Below are positions 20,090-31,301 of a stretch of 64,000 nt of DNA, piece by piece (position 1 is the stretch's first letter; every line of letters begins with the position of its first letter). The translations under genes were made by a program, and so were the position numbers. This DNA comes from Marisa cornuarietis (Eukaryota > Mollusca > Gastropoda > Architaenioglossa > Ampullariidae): assembly GCA_004794655.1 (NCBI GenBank), contig SMMW01000525.1, positions 62,001 through 126,000 of the forward strand, written 5' to 3'. The notes beneath the pieces are model-generated. The model did not search any database. It was given only the letters and a program-made list of their open reading frames with translations, and was not told the origin of the DNA.

Positions 20090-21200
20090 GTAACTAAATG
20101 ACTTGGCTGATGTTGTGTCTTCTTACATCCCTTTTAGTGTTGACACAGTCATACCGTCGAGGGGAAAATGTTATCTTTTCAAACAATAAACCCTGGCTGG
20201 TAAAGGAACTAAAATCTGTGTTGAATAATGGGAAGCATCTATTCTATACGGAACTACACATAATTTTTAAAAAAGAGCGAACAGGAAGGTTCGGGATGCC
20301 ATTTCAAGGAGAAAGTTGAGTTTATTTCAGTAGTGGCGACCTCAGGGCAGCATGATATGGTATTAATGCCCTCTGTTCATCGCAAAGTAAACGTTTTTTT
20401 TAAATAAGCCAGTGGAACTTGCAAGCGTTGATTAGTGTCATCTTGCCAACCTGCTTAATTATTGTTATGCTTGCTTTGAGAAACATGACTTCTCTCACAA
20501 TGTTCCTGATACTTGGAAACTTTCACAAATTGTGTCTGTCCCAAACTCCACCAGTCAACCCAACGACTTCAGACCAGTGGCTCTTATCTCACTTATCCTG
20601 AAATCACTTGAGAAAATTGTAAGAAGCGAGGTTATGACTGCTGTTGATCAACATTTTGACCCACTGTAGTTTGCCTATAGACCTGGAAGAGGTGTAGATG
20701 ATGCTGAGCTGTTTATACTAAATACTCTGTACAAACACCTGGAGCAACCTAAAGCTCATGCCAGGCTTCTCTTTGCTGATTTCTCTTCTCCTTTTAACAC
20801 TGTGCAACCTCACTTGTTAGCGGAGAGTCTAGTCTCAGACTTCCATCTCTCCCACCAACTAACTCTCTGGATTCTGGACTTTTTAACAAACAGACAACAG
20901 AAAGTTTCTGTTAACAGCCTTCACTCAGATTCTGTTGTCACCTGCAAAGAACCCTCAAAGCTGCTGACTTTTCATGCTCTATACTAACAACTGTAGAATT
21001 ACCATGGATAGGAATTTTCTTATAAAATTTACTGATTACACTGCCTTGCTGTCACTTTTGTATTATAGTGAACACCTTCGTGGCGGCACCCTTCCTAACT
21101 TTGTACGCTGGTGTGACAACACTTTCTTGTCTTAAATGTCTGAAAGACTGAGGAAATGATCTTCGACTTTCCAAAGAACAAGCCTGAGGCAATCGTCAGT
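20090..21200 (+). mobile_element. Rex1-like LINE, RT fragment
   Basis: The plus strand encodes DFRPVALISLILKSLEKIV, FAYRPGRGVDDAELF, ARLLFADFSSPFNTVQPH and LTLWILDFLTNRQQKVSV across frames, with stops. These are RT motifs 1-4. The FADD region is degraded. The same family, minus strand and better preserved, lies in intron 4 of gene F. Confidence 0.78.
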
Positions 21201-22523
21201 ACGATCTAAGATGATGCCATCGAGAGAGTCGAATCATAAATAGTGCCAGATTGTATGCAAGAACACCGATTCTACAACAGAAACGATGTTCAATTTTCAT
21301 CTCCGCGATCATCATCTATCGTGATGGCTAAACACACCATACACACACTTTCGTTACCTGACTATGACCAATCACTAATTGGCTAGTACGTGAAGGACAG
21401 GTGGTCACTGACTTTCTACGCACCAATCTATGAACTACAACTAAGCCCGCATAAGGCTAGCACGAAACAACTACCGCCACCCATTCCCTATCCCCAGGTT
21501 AACTTATTTGTGTACCTACAATTTCTAAAGAGCGGTAAAATCATTTTCACCTGTCTATCCTTTACTTAGAAATATGCGGTGAGTGAAGTCTGTTCCTTCA
21601 GAATCGGAGCTAGCCCTACTGCCCGTCTATGAATTCGTATCATTCAATTCCCTATCCCCCGTTTCGACAGTGTTTATAATCCTGACACTCGAGTCCATCT
21701 CCAATCCCTTTCCTTGAGCGACCTGATACCCGCCATTCCTTTCTTCCGACTGACAACAGCAGGTCGCGGTTATGCGTTTATACGTCTGACCGCGTGTCCG
21801 CTCGACTTGTGGGGAGCAAGAGTGCGTCAGCCACACTATCGCCCTGTCCTAGTTATCATTTGACACTCACTACACGAGGACACCCCTCACACATCAACAA
21901 ATATGAGACCTACTACAAATCATTACTAAAAATTCCTTACAATTTCTGTCCCTGCGTACAGATGTGTGACGCTCAATCTGTTTCTTGATATGGATAAAAA
22001 TATTTCTTTTTTTTTCATTAGATGTAAGAACGACACCTCTGTACAAGACATAGGTGGGCTGTGACTGTAGGCAACACTGGAGTTGTGGAAGGTTGTCCGA
22101 CTTTACAGTGTGACACCACCACACTCTCCTCATCCATTGACTAATAAGATTTGCTGGCCGGGGCGTCAGGGGGCGATGGATAGATGCAGTGGCTGAAAAA
22201 TCTTGCTACTACTGTGTGCGAAATTATATAGCCAACACACGGCGACGACTATCACAACCTCACCACTTACACTTGCAACAGGTACGCGTTTTTCTGTATA
22301 CGTGACAAACATCAGTGTTTCTTGTTGATATGGAATATGCAGGCTATGTCGACCATTATTTACCGACTAAAAACTAATCAACATACAAATAAAAGGGATT
22401 TGGGTCGACTGAGGTAGCAAATAAACACTTTCATGCAGTGAAAACGATTGATGTAGATAAGAGAATGTTCACATCGCATTACAAACGTAGTAACTCGCCA
22501 TTTTTAAGTAAGTTCGCCAAGAT
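21201..22523. other. No gene recognised
   Basis: Non-repetitive sequence at this resolution, with no convincing exon, RNA gene or element. It ends at the copy-2 duplication boundary. Confidence 0.4.
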
Positions 22524-22958
22524 CTGCTCCCCTGTTCAGTAGGCAACAGAGCAGCAATAGGGTAAAAACAAGAACCTGCTCTATGACCAGCGGTAGGCAG
22601 TTTTGCTGCTTGTCGTTGCTAATGGTGACCAGGAGGACATCGTTTTACGATCTGAAACGCGGGGACATGACGAGTGCAGAAGACCATCGCCAAAGTTAGC
22701 TTCAGCGACTCAGCAGCCTCATGTGACGCTCGTGTACGATGACACTTCGTAACATGATCACACCGACACCACTGTGGTCATCACACGATCATCAATTTGG
22801 TCAACACACTACCACCACTGTACCAACACCTTTTTCATCAGTTGGTGTCATATGATTAAAACTCCAGCCCTGAATACACATCCCAACATTAACAACTAGT
22901 GTTTTAAAGGACAATTGGTGAAGAAAGTTTTACGTATATAATTTCTCCACCTTCTTAC

Positions 22959-23031
22959 CACGTGAAAACTTCAGTACAAATATAAAGATGACAAGTAGTG
23001 CAGAGGATTTCAGCCTCAGCTCAGATCTCAT
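22959..23031 (-). pseudogene. Orphan lectin signal-peptide exon (copy 2)
   Basis: A 73-bp exon from ATG 23031: MRSELRLKSSALLVIFIFV, then LKFSR, with a GTAAG donor at 22958, phase 1. It is the counterpart of 13084-13159. No downstream lectin exon is found before the duplication edge at 22524. Both copies therefore end inside intron 1 of a second lectin gene. Confidence 0.72.
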
Positions 23032-24113
23032 CGTGATTGAGGACGGCAAGTATTTGACTCTTCCTTTGGCTACGATGCTGACATGAGTAAAGCTTTGCAT
23101 TCTGTTAAGTTAAAAATATGACAAGAGGCAGGCAGTAACCATGCGCATGTCTTATAAATGAATTAAGGTGAAAAAAAACCATAAAGTTCAACTCGTGAGA
23201 TTGTGTCTGTGTTAAGTATAACTGCCAGGCCTCGTTCTCGTTTGGATTTAAGTTCCAATGACCTATTTGAAATATAATAATTCTATATCGGTTGGTGGCA
23301 AAAAACGCTGTTCTCTCAACCTTAAAGGAACGAAGCATAAAATCATACTTCTAAACATCAAATTAAATTTACGCAGGATGTAAATTGCTGTCCTCATATC
23401 TCCCATAAATATAAAAGGGTTCTCATTTGTTTCAAATCACTGGTAGTAATGGAATCTAGTTGTCTTTTAGTCGGTAAAAATGAATGGTATTTCACACTCT
23501 TTAAAGCATACTATAGAATGAAATTTTATAATAAAAGTTTTCGTGGCTAGAAGAATGAAAACAAAAAAGTTTCAGTAAATGGTCATTGTAATGGCGTTTT
23601 TCTTTTCAAAAAACACTTAATTTCATTGCAGGAAAGTAGCGTGGACCTTAATGTCAAAACATTCCTAATCATGTCCTGTCGGACTTGTCAACAGATTACC
23701 TGATCCTTATTTCCAACATGTGTATTCACACCTCTCCATATCCGACAAGTCTTTCTTAATTTGTCCTGTTTTTAGCACCAGCTTCTGCTACAACTAGCTA
23801 AACCATCTCATTAAATGGTTGTAACCCACGGCACAGAGTTCTGACCACATAAATCACCCTCGCCCTGTTTTATATTTAAATATCACAGGTGTCATTAATC
23901 TTACTCAACCACATACTTTATATAAAAAAAAACAGTCTTTGTTTTTTCAGCTTTTTATTTCTGTTGCAGGAATGCGGTAGATATATTTGTACAATAATTA
24001 TAAGACATTGTACAGTTTGTAAACAATAAAGTGAGCTTACACTGAGATTGTACAGTCAATAGACAACGGAGTCACCTTGCACTGAGGATTCTGACGATGA
24101 AATTGTAGTCAAC

Positions 24114-27100
24114 CTAGTTATGGAATCTGCTCAAGAAAAAAAACGAAAACGTTCTAGTTTCTTGTTAGAACTATTTTACATTTATTACCCTAAGAATGAT
24201 TCATGATAATGAGGATGATGATAGAAGAAGGTTTGCACAATAGCATAACATTTTACCGTTAGGAGTTCTGTTTCACGTGATGACGAAAGTTAAAAAATGT
24301 AAAATTACTTACTTTGCTTCACAAACAAAAAAAAGTCTTGTGTCGCAACGGCAGTCGTTCCAAATTCCAGTTGAATAAAATTCTGCACAGTCCTCCTCTT
24401 CAGCATTGTTTGGTTCGCCATTATACCATCGAGTGAAAGAAACTGTTGTTTTTGTTGTGCCAGGTGGATCTTGTGCTCTGCTAGCGTATACCCAATGACC
24501 CTCATCAAACAGGTCGGTTATTCCCATCCACACAGTACCCCCTGAAAAACAAATGTGTGCCAATAAAAATCCGTTTTAAATGTATATAGCTAGTCTTTTC
24601 ATCTCTGTTTTCTTTATGGATTTTTCCAGTTTATAATCTACGAAGGCGCGTGAAGACGTTTCGGTTAAATAATTGTGCAATATATAATATACAATATAAA
24701 TGTGCAATATTCAAAGTAGAATGTACAAGGGCATCTAAAAAATATATGTGGGCTAGATTTTCGTGTAACACTATGATAAAGAAAGCGGTACTGTTTGTTT
24801 AGTAACTAAATTGAAAACAGAAAGAGAAAAGAGAATGTTTGGGATATCCACTGACGGTACCAGACCTATTTAACCTAAAGGAAGGTGGAAATATTACTGC
24901 ATGACAGATAAAACCCCTGCCCTCCTTTCGATGTCGAAGAACCAAATCGTTGCAACAGAAGAAGCTCAGATAACAACAAATACAACTAATGTCCAATAAG
25001 ATCCCAGTTGTGAATTTTTCCAATTTTCAAGGATCCGAATGAAACACTTCCAGCCAACAACATACAGCCCCTAAGTACTCTGAGATTTGCACATTTTAAA
25101 ACAACCCCCACTTAACACATCTCACAGTTTCTAACGACAATCCACATCATTCATCACCTCGCCTATCAGAGAGGTGGCTAGTAAACGCACCTAGATATAG
25201 ATTTAGAACCCTACACGAATACTTCTTTAATTTACATACAACTTTTATATTTAGGTAAAAACGATAAGTCTAAGAACTTAGGCCGAATAGAAACTAATCT
25301 AAACTTGTATTCGAATATTAGACTTACAGGTTGAGCTTCGTATAGTTAAATTGAAGGCAATGATGAGATGGTTAAGACAGTCATTTTACTTTAAAAATAT
25401 CAAAAGAACACAATTTTGTTCTGTAAATTACTTCAAAAAGATCTCAACCATTCTTACACATAAACATTTTTGAAATTAAATATTCACAAATATTTACTTT
25501 ATCAACATAACCAAATAAACTTCATCCTCTCAAATTATGATGCAACCTTCAAAGCTAAGGTTGGAGACGAAATCCCTAATACTTAATTTTCAAGAAGTCT
25601 AATGCAGATACCCGCGCTGAAAACACCGATGAGGTGCTACTGCCAACTGTCTAGGGAATGCTAGGCCGTCAGAAAAAAAGAAGAAACAACCATCAGTTAC
25701 GAACGACATCCTTGATATGTTACAAAAGAAAAGGGTTGAAAAAAAACAGAAAAAGAAAACCACAAGCAACTCAAGCACGAGAAAATGAACTGTGGCATCA
25801 GATGAAGACAGAATGAACCAATGTTGGATCATTGAAGAGGGAATGGTACAAGGTGACAGCAAGAAGACCAATGAAGTATGAAAGACTCACCATGTCAGTA
25901 TAGCATACAAATTTCAGTCATGAAAGAAAACATTTTGACAGAAGGCACTGCTGTACTCAATCTATGTACTGAATATTGTGAAGTCCTATACAGCTTCCAC
26001 TTGAGGACAGACTCAAACATCCTTTAAAACAACCAGACAAGTACCAGCAAACCTGTAGACCTACCAGTCTTACGGAAAGAGATTGACAGAGATATACACC
26101 ATCAGAAGGGAGGAAAGTCACCTTAACATGAAAATATCACAGCTGAGCTACTCACAAAATTTAAGAACGCAAAGAATGTACCCCCCTCCCGCAAAATAGA
26201 GTCAATAGGGATACACATCCCCCAGAAACAGAATTGACTATCACCCAAGACCGCTAGAAGTCTCGAGCCTTGTCAGCTGCTGCGTCTGTCCATGAACCCC
26301 CCCCCTTCTCATCCGAGGCCAGGAGTAGTTCAGGAAAACAATGAATAAATAAACTTCTACAACTTAGACACGGTGTTTATTCCTTACCCTTGTTGGTAAC
26401 CAAATTTTGCATAAATGTGTTTTCCTCAGAAGAATCGATGGTAAGGATATTATATCCCTCCCTTTCACAGAAACCCTGCACACAAATATTATTATACAAT
26501 ATTTGTAATATACGTAATACGATTTCCGTATCAATACATGGTTTTATATTTTCTAAAGTATCATCAGATAGTAATATTAATTAAGGATGTTACAGACTAC
26601 CAAAACTATACGCTAACGAAGATACACAATTATCTTCTTTCCCATTGTTATAGAGAATAGGTGTTTAATAAATTCCTCTGAAAGTGGTTTAATACAAGAA
26701 CATTGTGGCACACAAAAGTGAAAGCAGTTTTAATAATACTGTTGTTTAACACTAAACAATCACTCATGTTATCAGTTTTCTCAAATCGTTTTAAATTTAA
26801 AATTGGTTTTCGATTTAAGTGACTTTTTAAACTATTTGCTCAAGGCTGTCATTTGTACACAAAATTACAAACAAGATTTTTCTGCTTTAAGTTAAAGAAG
26901 ATCGAAGCTTTTATGGCTGCAGGGACCTGCACCAAAACTATTCGAATTATTTTTTCAAGAAGCACAAAACATTACTGATAATAATATCACCGGGATATTA
27001 AATGTTAATTATTTTATCGAAAATTTGAAAACAATTGTAGGGAAAAAGACTACTAAAAATTTACAACATTGATAATTCATTGTCTTTCACATCGACACTG

Positions 27101-27886
27101 GAGACAGTAACTTTTTCATATTTTTCAAGTCTTTGACAAAAATTTATTGCAATTATAATACTATTTTATATTATCTCTATCTACTTGGAATTTGGATACA
27201 AATCTGGCAAAACAAAACAACTTTTACGGCTTTATGTCAGCATTTTATTTGTTTGTACATTTATAGACCTGACTTTTATTTGTTTCTGTATTGATAGACC
27301 TGTCTATGTCGGCATTGACACAACTACTATAGACAGGTTAACATTAGGGGTGTCACCCGCGCTTCTGGGTAGGTGGCTCTGCTCGCAACGTGTTTGTAGC
27401 AACTGTCTTGGAACCGATCCCAGTCCTGCTGACAGGCGGCATCTACGTCTGCAAACAAGGTGATAGAAAGTGTGTCACTCTCTCCTCTCACATCTCGTAC
27501 AACTGTCAAGTGATGTTAACTTTTGAGAAAGTCTCGAGGAGGGGGGGAAGCTCTTGGAGAAGCTAGTCACCTCTTGCTGGCACTTGCACTCATGTCCCTA
27601 GCAGACTAAACAAAGTAGTTGTACTGACGTTAGCAAGCGAGGCGAGACAGTGACTGGCGAAACAGGTGCTGGTAGGACCCTACGTTAGAACTGCTCAACT
27701 TGTTCTCGTCTGAGATAATACGAGAAAACCAGTCCTCGACTCATTCCCGGTATTGTGGTCACAAAGAACAATGGGGGGAAAAATTAAGCATGAAATAAGT
27801 TCGCCTCTGGTCCTACCTCGTGAAAACACAGATATAAAGATGACAAGTAGTGCAGACAACTTTAGCCTTGTGTCAGATGTTCTCAT
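24114..27886 (-). CDS. Lectin gene C: secreted C-type lectin (EPN type)
   Basis: Model: complement(join(24114..24126, 24313..24541, 26388..26475, 27357..27448, 27817..27886)), 492 bp, 163 aa. Signal peptide MRTSDTRLKLSALLVIFISV; exon 2 has CQQDWDRFQDSCY; exon 3 GFCEREGYNIL and SSEENTF; exon 4 VWMGITDLFDEGHWV, TRWYNGEPNNAEEEDC, GIWNDCRC and LFFVCE. The EPN and WND motifs predict calcium-dependent mannose-type sugar binding (family knowledge). All junctions are GT-AG and phase is consistent. If the GTAAGT donor at 24312 is not used, the frame stops three bases later (VCEAK). When it is used, a 13-bp exon gives KFHN-stop. The AATAAA at 23954-23959 (minus) fits the 3' end. This is the intact twin of pseudogene B. 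Confidence 0.9.
25600..26200 (+). mobile_element. Highly decayed RTE-like LINE fragment
   Basis: Lies inside the 1.3-kb segment present in duplication copy 2 but not copy 1. It resembles the window-start fragment (ENTDEVLLPTV, then lysine-rich codons, TNDILDM). It has too many stops to carry function. Confidence 0.5.
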
Positions 27887-28600
27887 CGTGACTGAGGACA
27901 GACAGTAACACAGTAAGTACTTGACTCCTCCTTTGGCAACGACGCTTTTGAGTCCAGCTTTGAATTCTGTTGAGTAAGAAATATATGTGGTAAGGAAAAG
28001 GCAGTTTTCTGATGATACTGCTTCAGGTCATCAAAAGGACGGGAGGTAAAAGAAAAAGCATAAAGGATGACTTGTTACATGTGCATCAACAGATGATAGT
28101 GAATGTACATGTACTCACCAGATGAAGACATTGGCAAATGAAAGTAAACGACTCGACGTCCTGACAAGCTTGTTACCAAGTGTTGATATGGTCGCTAGGA
28201 GTGTCACGTGCTTCTGACTTTCACATCATTTCCCAGATAGCAGCGCCGCCACCAGGGGTTGTCGTTCCTGACTCTACTTGACAACGATGTAGGCGTCTCT
28301 AGTGAGGACGGTCGTCTTGTAATAATAGTAATAAATAATAATAATAAATGTGTAGCACATACTCACACGTAAGGAGTATATTAAACAGAGAGCGAGGAAT
28401 AAACAACAAATGATGGAAGAATAAACAACAGTACTGGCGACGAATAAAAACAAGAAAACGCAAAGAGGATCCAAGTAACAAGAACTGATTATATCAAGAT
28501 TCTGTGGAGGATAACAAGTATAAAAGCAGCAATAAGCGGATAAAGGAGGAAAGGGTGAAGAAGGTTTAGCCTTGTGTGGACTGTTGTTATGAGTAATGCT

Positions 28601-29139
28601 TGTCACGGACCAGTCCGTTCCATAGTTTTTTTCTGACTATTTTAACCCCTCAGTGATTTATGAGTTGTGGGAATGAACGAGACTAGTGAAGGTTTAAGGG
28701 TTAAGTATGGGATGACGTGTTTGGTAAACACAGTTCAGCAGTGGAGTTGGGCGGGAAAAATCTTAGAAAACTCACTCAGCCCGGGATACTGGAGGGGGTA
28801 AGACGTGCCTGAGTCACGCGAGGGAGAAAGATTGAAGAATAAAAAGCAGGAGGGTGTCGATCGACGCTGGATGCGGCGCGATACGATCCTGTGTGAAAAA
28901 CCTCGCCCAGAAGTGGTCTTAATGGTGAGGGCGGCAGTACCAGGAGCCTACCTGACCCAGCAGCGGCTGGAGAAATGACTACCGTCGAGGACAGTCGAGG
29001 TTGTCTGGAAACCGACCGGACAAAAGTCTATTATCCTCTCTCCATTATACTTTCCCAGTTGATAAAGGGTCATAAACTTTCTCACGCCCTGTAAAATAAA
29101 GACGTTTATCTGATTTACTATCTCTCGCTCTGTTGTCAA
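28601..29139 (+). mobile_element. Solo-LTR-like element (TGTCACGGAC start)
   Basis: Starts TGTCACGGACCAGTCCGT exactly at the end of duplication copy 2, contains AATAAA near 29095 and plausibly ends at TTGTCA (29139). No 5-bp target duplication was found, as expected if a rearrangement used this site. The start resembles that of the LTR-like unit at 43012. Confidence 0.45.
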
Positions 29140-29177
29140 CGTAGACGAATTTACTGAAGATTGCCAATAAAGTTTAC

Positions 29178-29266
29178 CATTGCATCCATTAAGATGACCT
29201 GCTGATTACCGAAAGCGTAGCACGTGCCTTCAAACTCCTCCCATCCAGCCAGACACAAGGCCTGCG
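29178..29266 (-). pseudogene. Orphan lectin exon 2 (gene D remnant)
   Basis: An 89-bp minus-strand exon bounded by GACAG acceptor and GTAAAC donor. It encodes QALCLAGWEEFEGTCYAFGN and then QQVILMDAM, the N-terminal strand and first Cys pair of a C-type lectin domain. Length and phase equal those of exon 2 in gene A. No exon 3 or 4 follows: the LTR-like element and duplication copy 2 occupy that side. No clear signal exon was found upstream. Confidence 0.7.
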
Positions 29267-29269
29267 CTG

Positions 29270-31139
29270 TCGACATCTGCTAACATATTAATTTTCTGAG
29301 TAGCTCTTACACAAATGAAGGATGAATTAAACTGAATACAACACGTAGTTCTTACTGGTAAAATGTTTGCAAATATGTCTTTACACATAAAAAAATAAGG
29401 AAATAAAGTAAGACTTTCAAATTGTTTACCAAACTTCCAACCATTTTTTTAAATGTTTCGGCAGCAGCAACAGGAGTCTACCGTTAAAGTCCGTGTTTGC
29501 GCTGGCTTATTTAGTAAACATGCCATTAAACTGATAAAAACAGACACGTTTTATGTTATTTTTTCCGACTGAAATGAAGACATTGAGCTTCATAAATGTT
29601 TGGGGTTTTATCCACACGGAGATGTGGGCTTTCCAAATTCTATTATTATTATTATTGCCATAGCCATTGTTACTAGAAGTTCCTGAGTACACAAGGGCTA
29701 ATCATATTAAATGTGAACAATTTTCTGTGAAGGAGGGGAAAAAGCATCACTGCTGCAGGACAACAGCTTCAGCCTCTTTGTTTTTTCTTTTTTCTTTTTC
29801 GTTTTTGAATCAAATGGACCCAATAGTACCTTCCATGAAAAGTATTTTGCTCTTATGTAAGGTTCACGTTTGCTATTTTCCCTAACAATGTGCGCAACCT
29901 TAGACAAAAGACTAAACTACTTGAAGGGCAAGAAAACCAAAATCATTTGTAATAATGTAATGAGCTGGTGTGTGATTAGCTTAGCAAATGGTTGTGAGAC
30001 CAATACCAGCAGTAAAAGTTGGGCGTACAGTGATGTCAAATAGTGAGAAGGTTACACATCCATTTATTTGGATTTTGGAGTACATTACTGAAGCAAAATT
30101 CTAGTATAATTTTATAATAAATTGCTTTTGTTCTGATAATATAGCGCTTTTGGTTACAACGGGTTCAATTTAAATCTCATGTCAAACACTCAAGATGCTG
30201 TGACTAGTGTTTTTCATGGTACGAGAGGTAAATGTGCATGAGTCTTACATGGGCACTAACATGTATACTAATATTATTGTGATATTATGGCATAACAGGT
30301 TTTCTCACGTCCCAAACGAGTACTTCACAACACCGGTGGTAACAAGTGCACTTGATTTTAGCCCTGGCCAAGAAATCATTGTCTTTCAGAAACGTTTGCG
30401 CTCATAGGAGTCTGTTATCATTCTGTCGTCAGTAAGATTGCTGTCAGTTGTTGATTGTCTGCTCTTTGCGTCACTGATATGAGTGTTTTACATTTCTATT
30501 AGCAGAAGGATGTAGCACAGGTTTGAAAATAATACCTGCAAAGAAAGGTGCTAATATTTTCTTGAAATATAGATGTCGAGGCAAAGAGAGAAATCAATGT
30601 TTACGCCCCGTATGATGGTAAAGTACAACAAACATAAAAGCTGTTTTCAATGTTCATGTCCAATGTAAAAAAAAGCAATGAAAACGCTGCTTAGGAAAAT
30701 ATTGATTGAGAGTGGGGTGTGGGGTGCGGGATGCGGCTCAGAGTTCCCATCAGGCCACGGGCGTGCGGCATGTTGAGTCACTGACAGGAACTGAAGCTCC
30801 ACACTGCCAGACGTTGCGGGGACACAACGAGGCTCTGGTGTTGTTACTTAATGACCATTTTGACTTTTGAGTTTATTTTGTTAAAAAAATCTGTCAATGT
30901 GTGTGTGTGTGTATAGATGTTTATAGGTGTGTGTATGTGTATATATATATATATATTTGGTGCGTGTGTGTTTGTGCGATTTTGCGTGTGTGTTCGCGCG
31001 TGAGAAATGCAAGTCTTGAAAGACAGAAAGTGTTTTCCCTGAGTTTTGACTATAATCGCTTGCTGGTGGGCAAAGTATTGACAGGTTTGCTAACGTAAAC
31101 TCTCAAGTTATTCACTGCCCTACAAAAATAACAAAAGAA
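29270..31139. other. No gene recognised; microsatellites
   Basis: AT-rich. Includes (ATT)n at about 29640-29657 and a mixed GT/AT array at about 30898-30990. No exon was supported. The unseen first exon of the D remnant could lie here. Confidence 0.4.
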
Positions 31140-31301
31140 GCATTTGGAGAGCAAATATATAATTATAATCACGGTACACTCGGTGTTGGCTGTCACTGTA
31201 GCCTGACTATAATCATCTGCCACAAAACTAATACCGCTGACCACGTCAAGAGAATACAGACACGAGGTACGAGAAATGTGATGACCATTGGACAAAACCT
31301 C

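Larger units (their letters stand above)
22524..28600. repeat. Segmental duplication, copy 2
   Basis: Direct-orientation partner of 12669-16929. Extra sequence relative to copy 1 lies at about 23160-23817, 24890-26228 and 26500-27060. Contains intact lectin gene C and an orphan lectin exon 1. Its high-coordinate end coincides with the start of an LTR-like element (28601). Confidence 0.93.
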
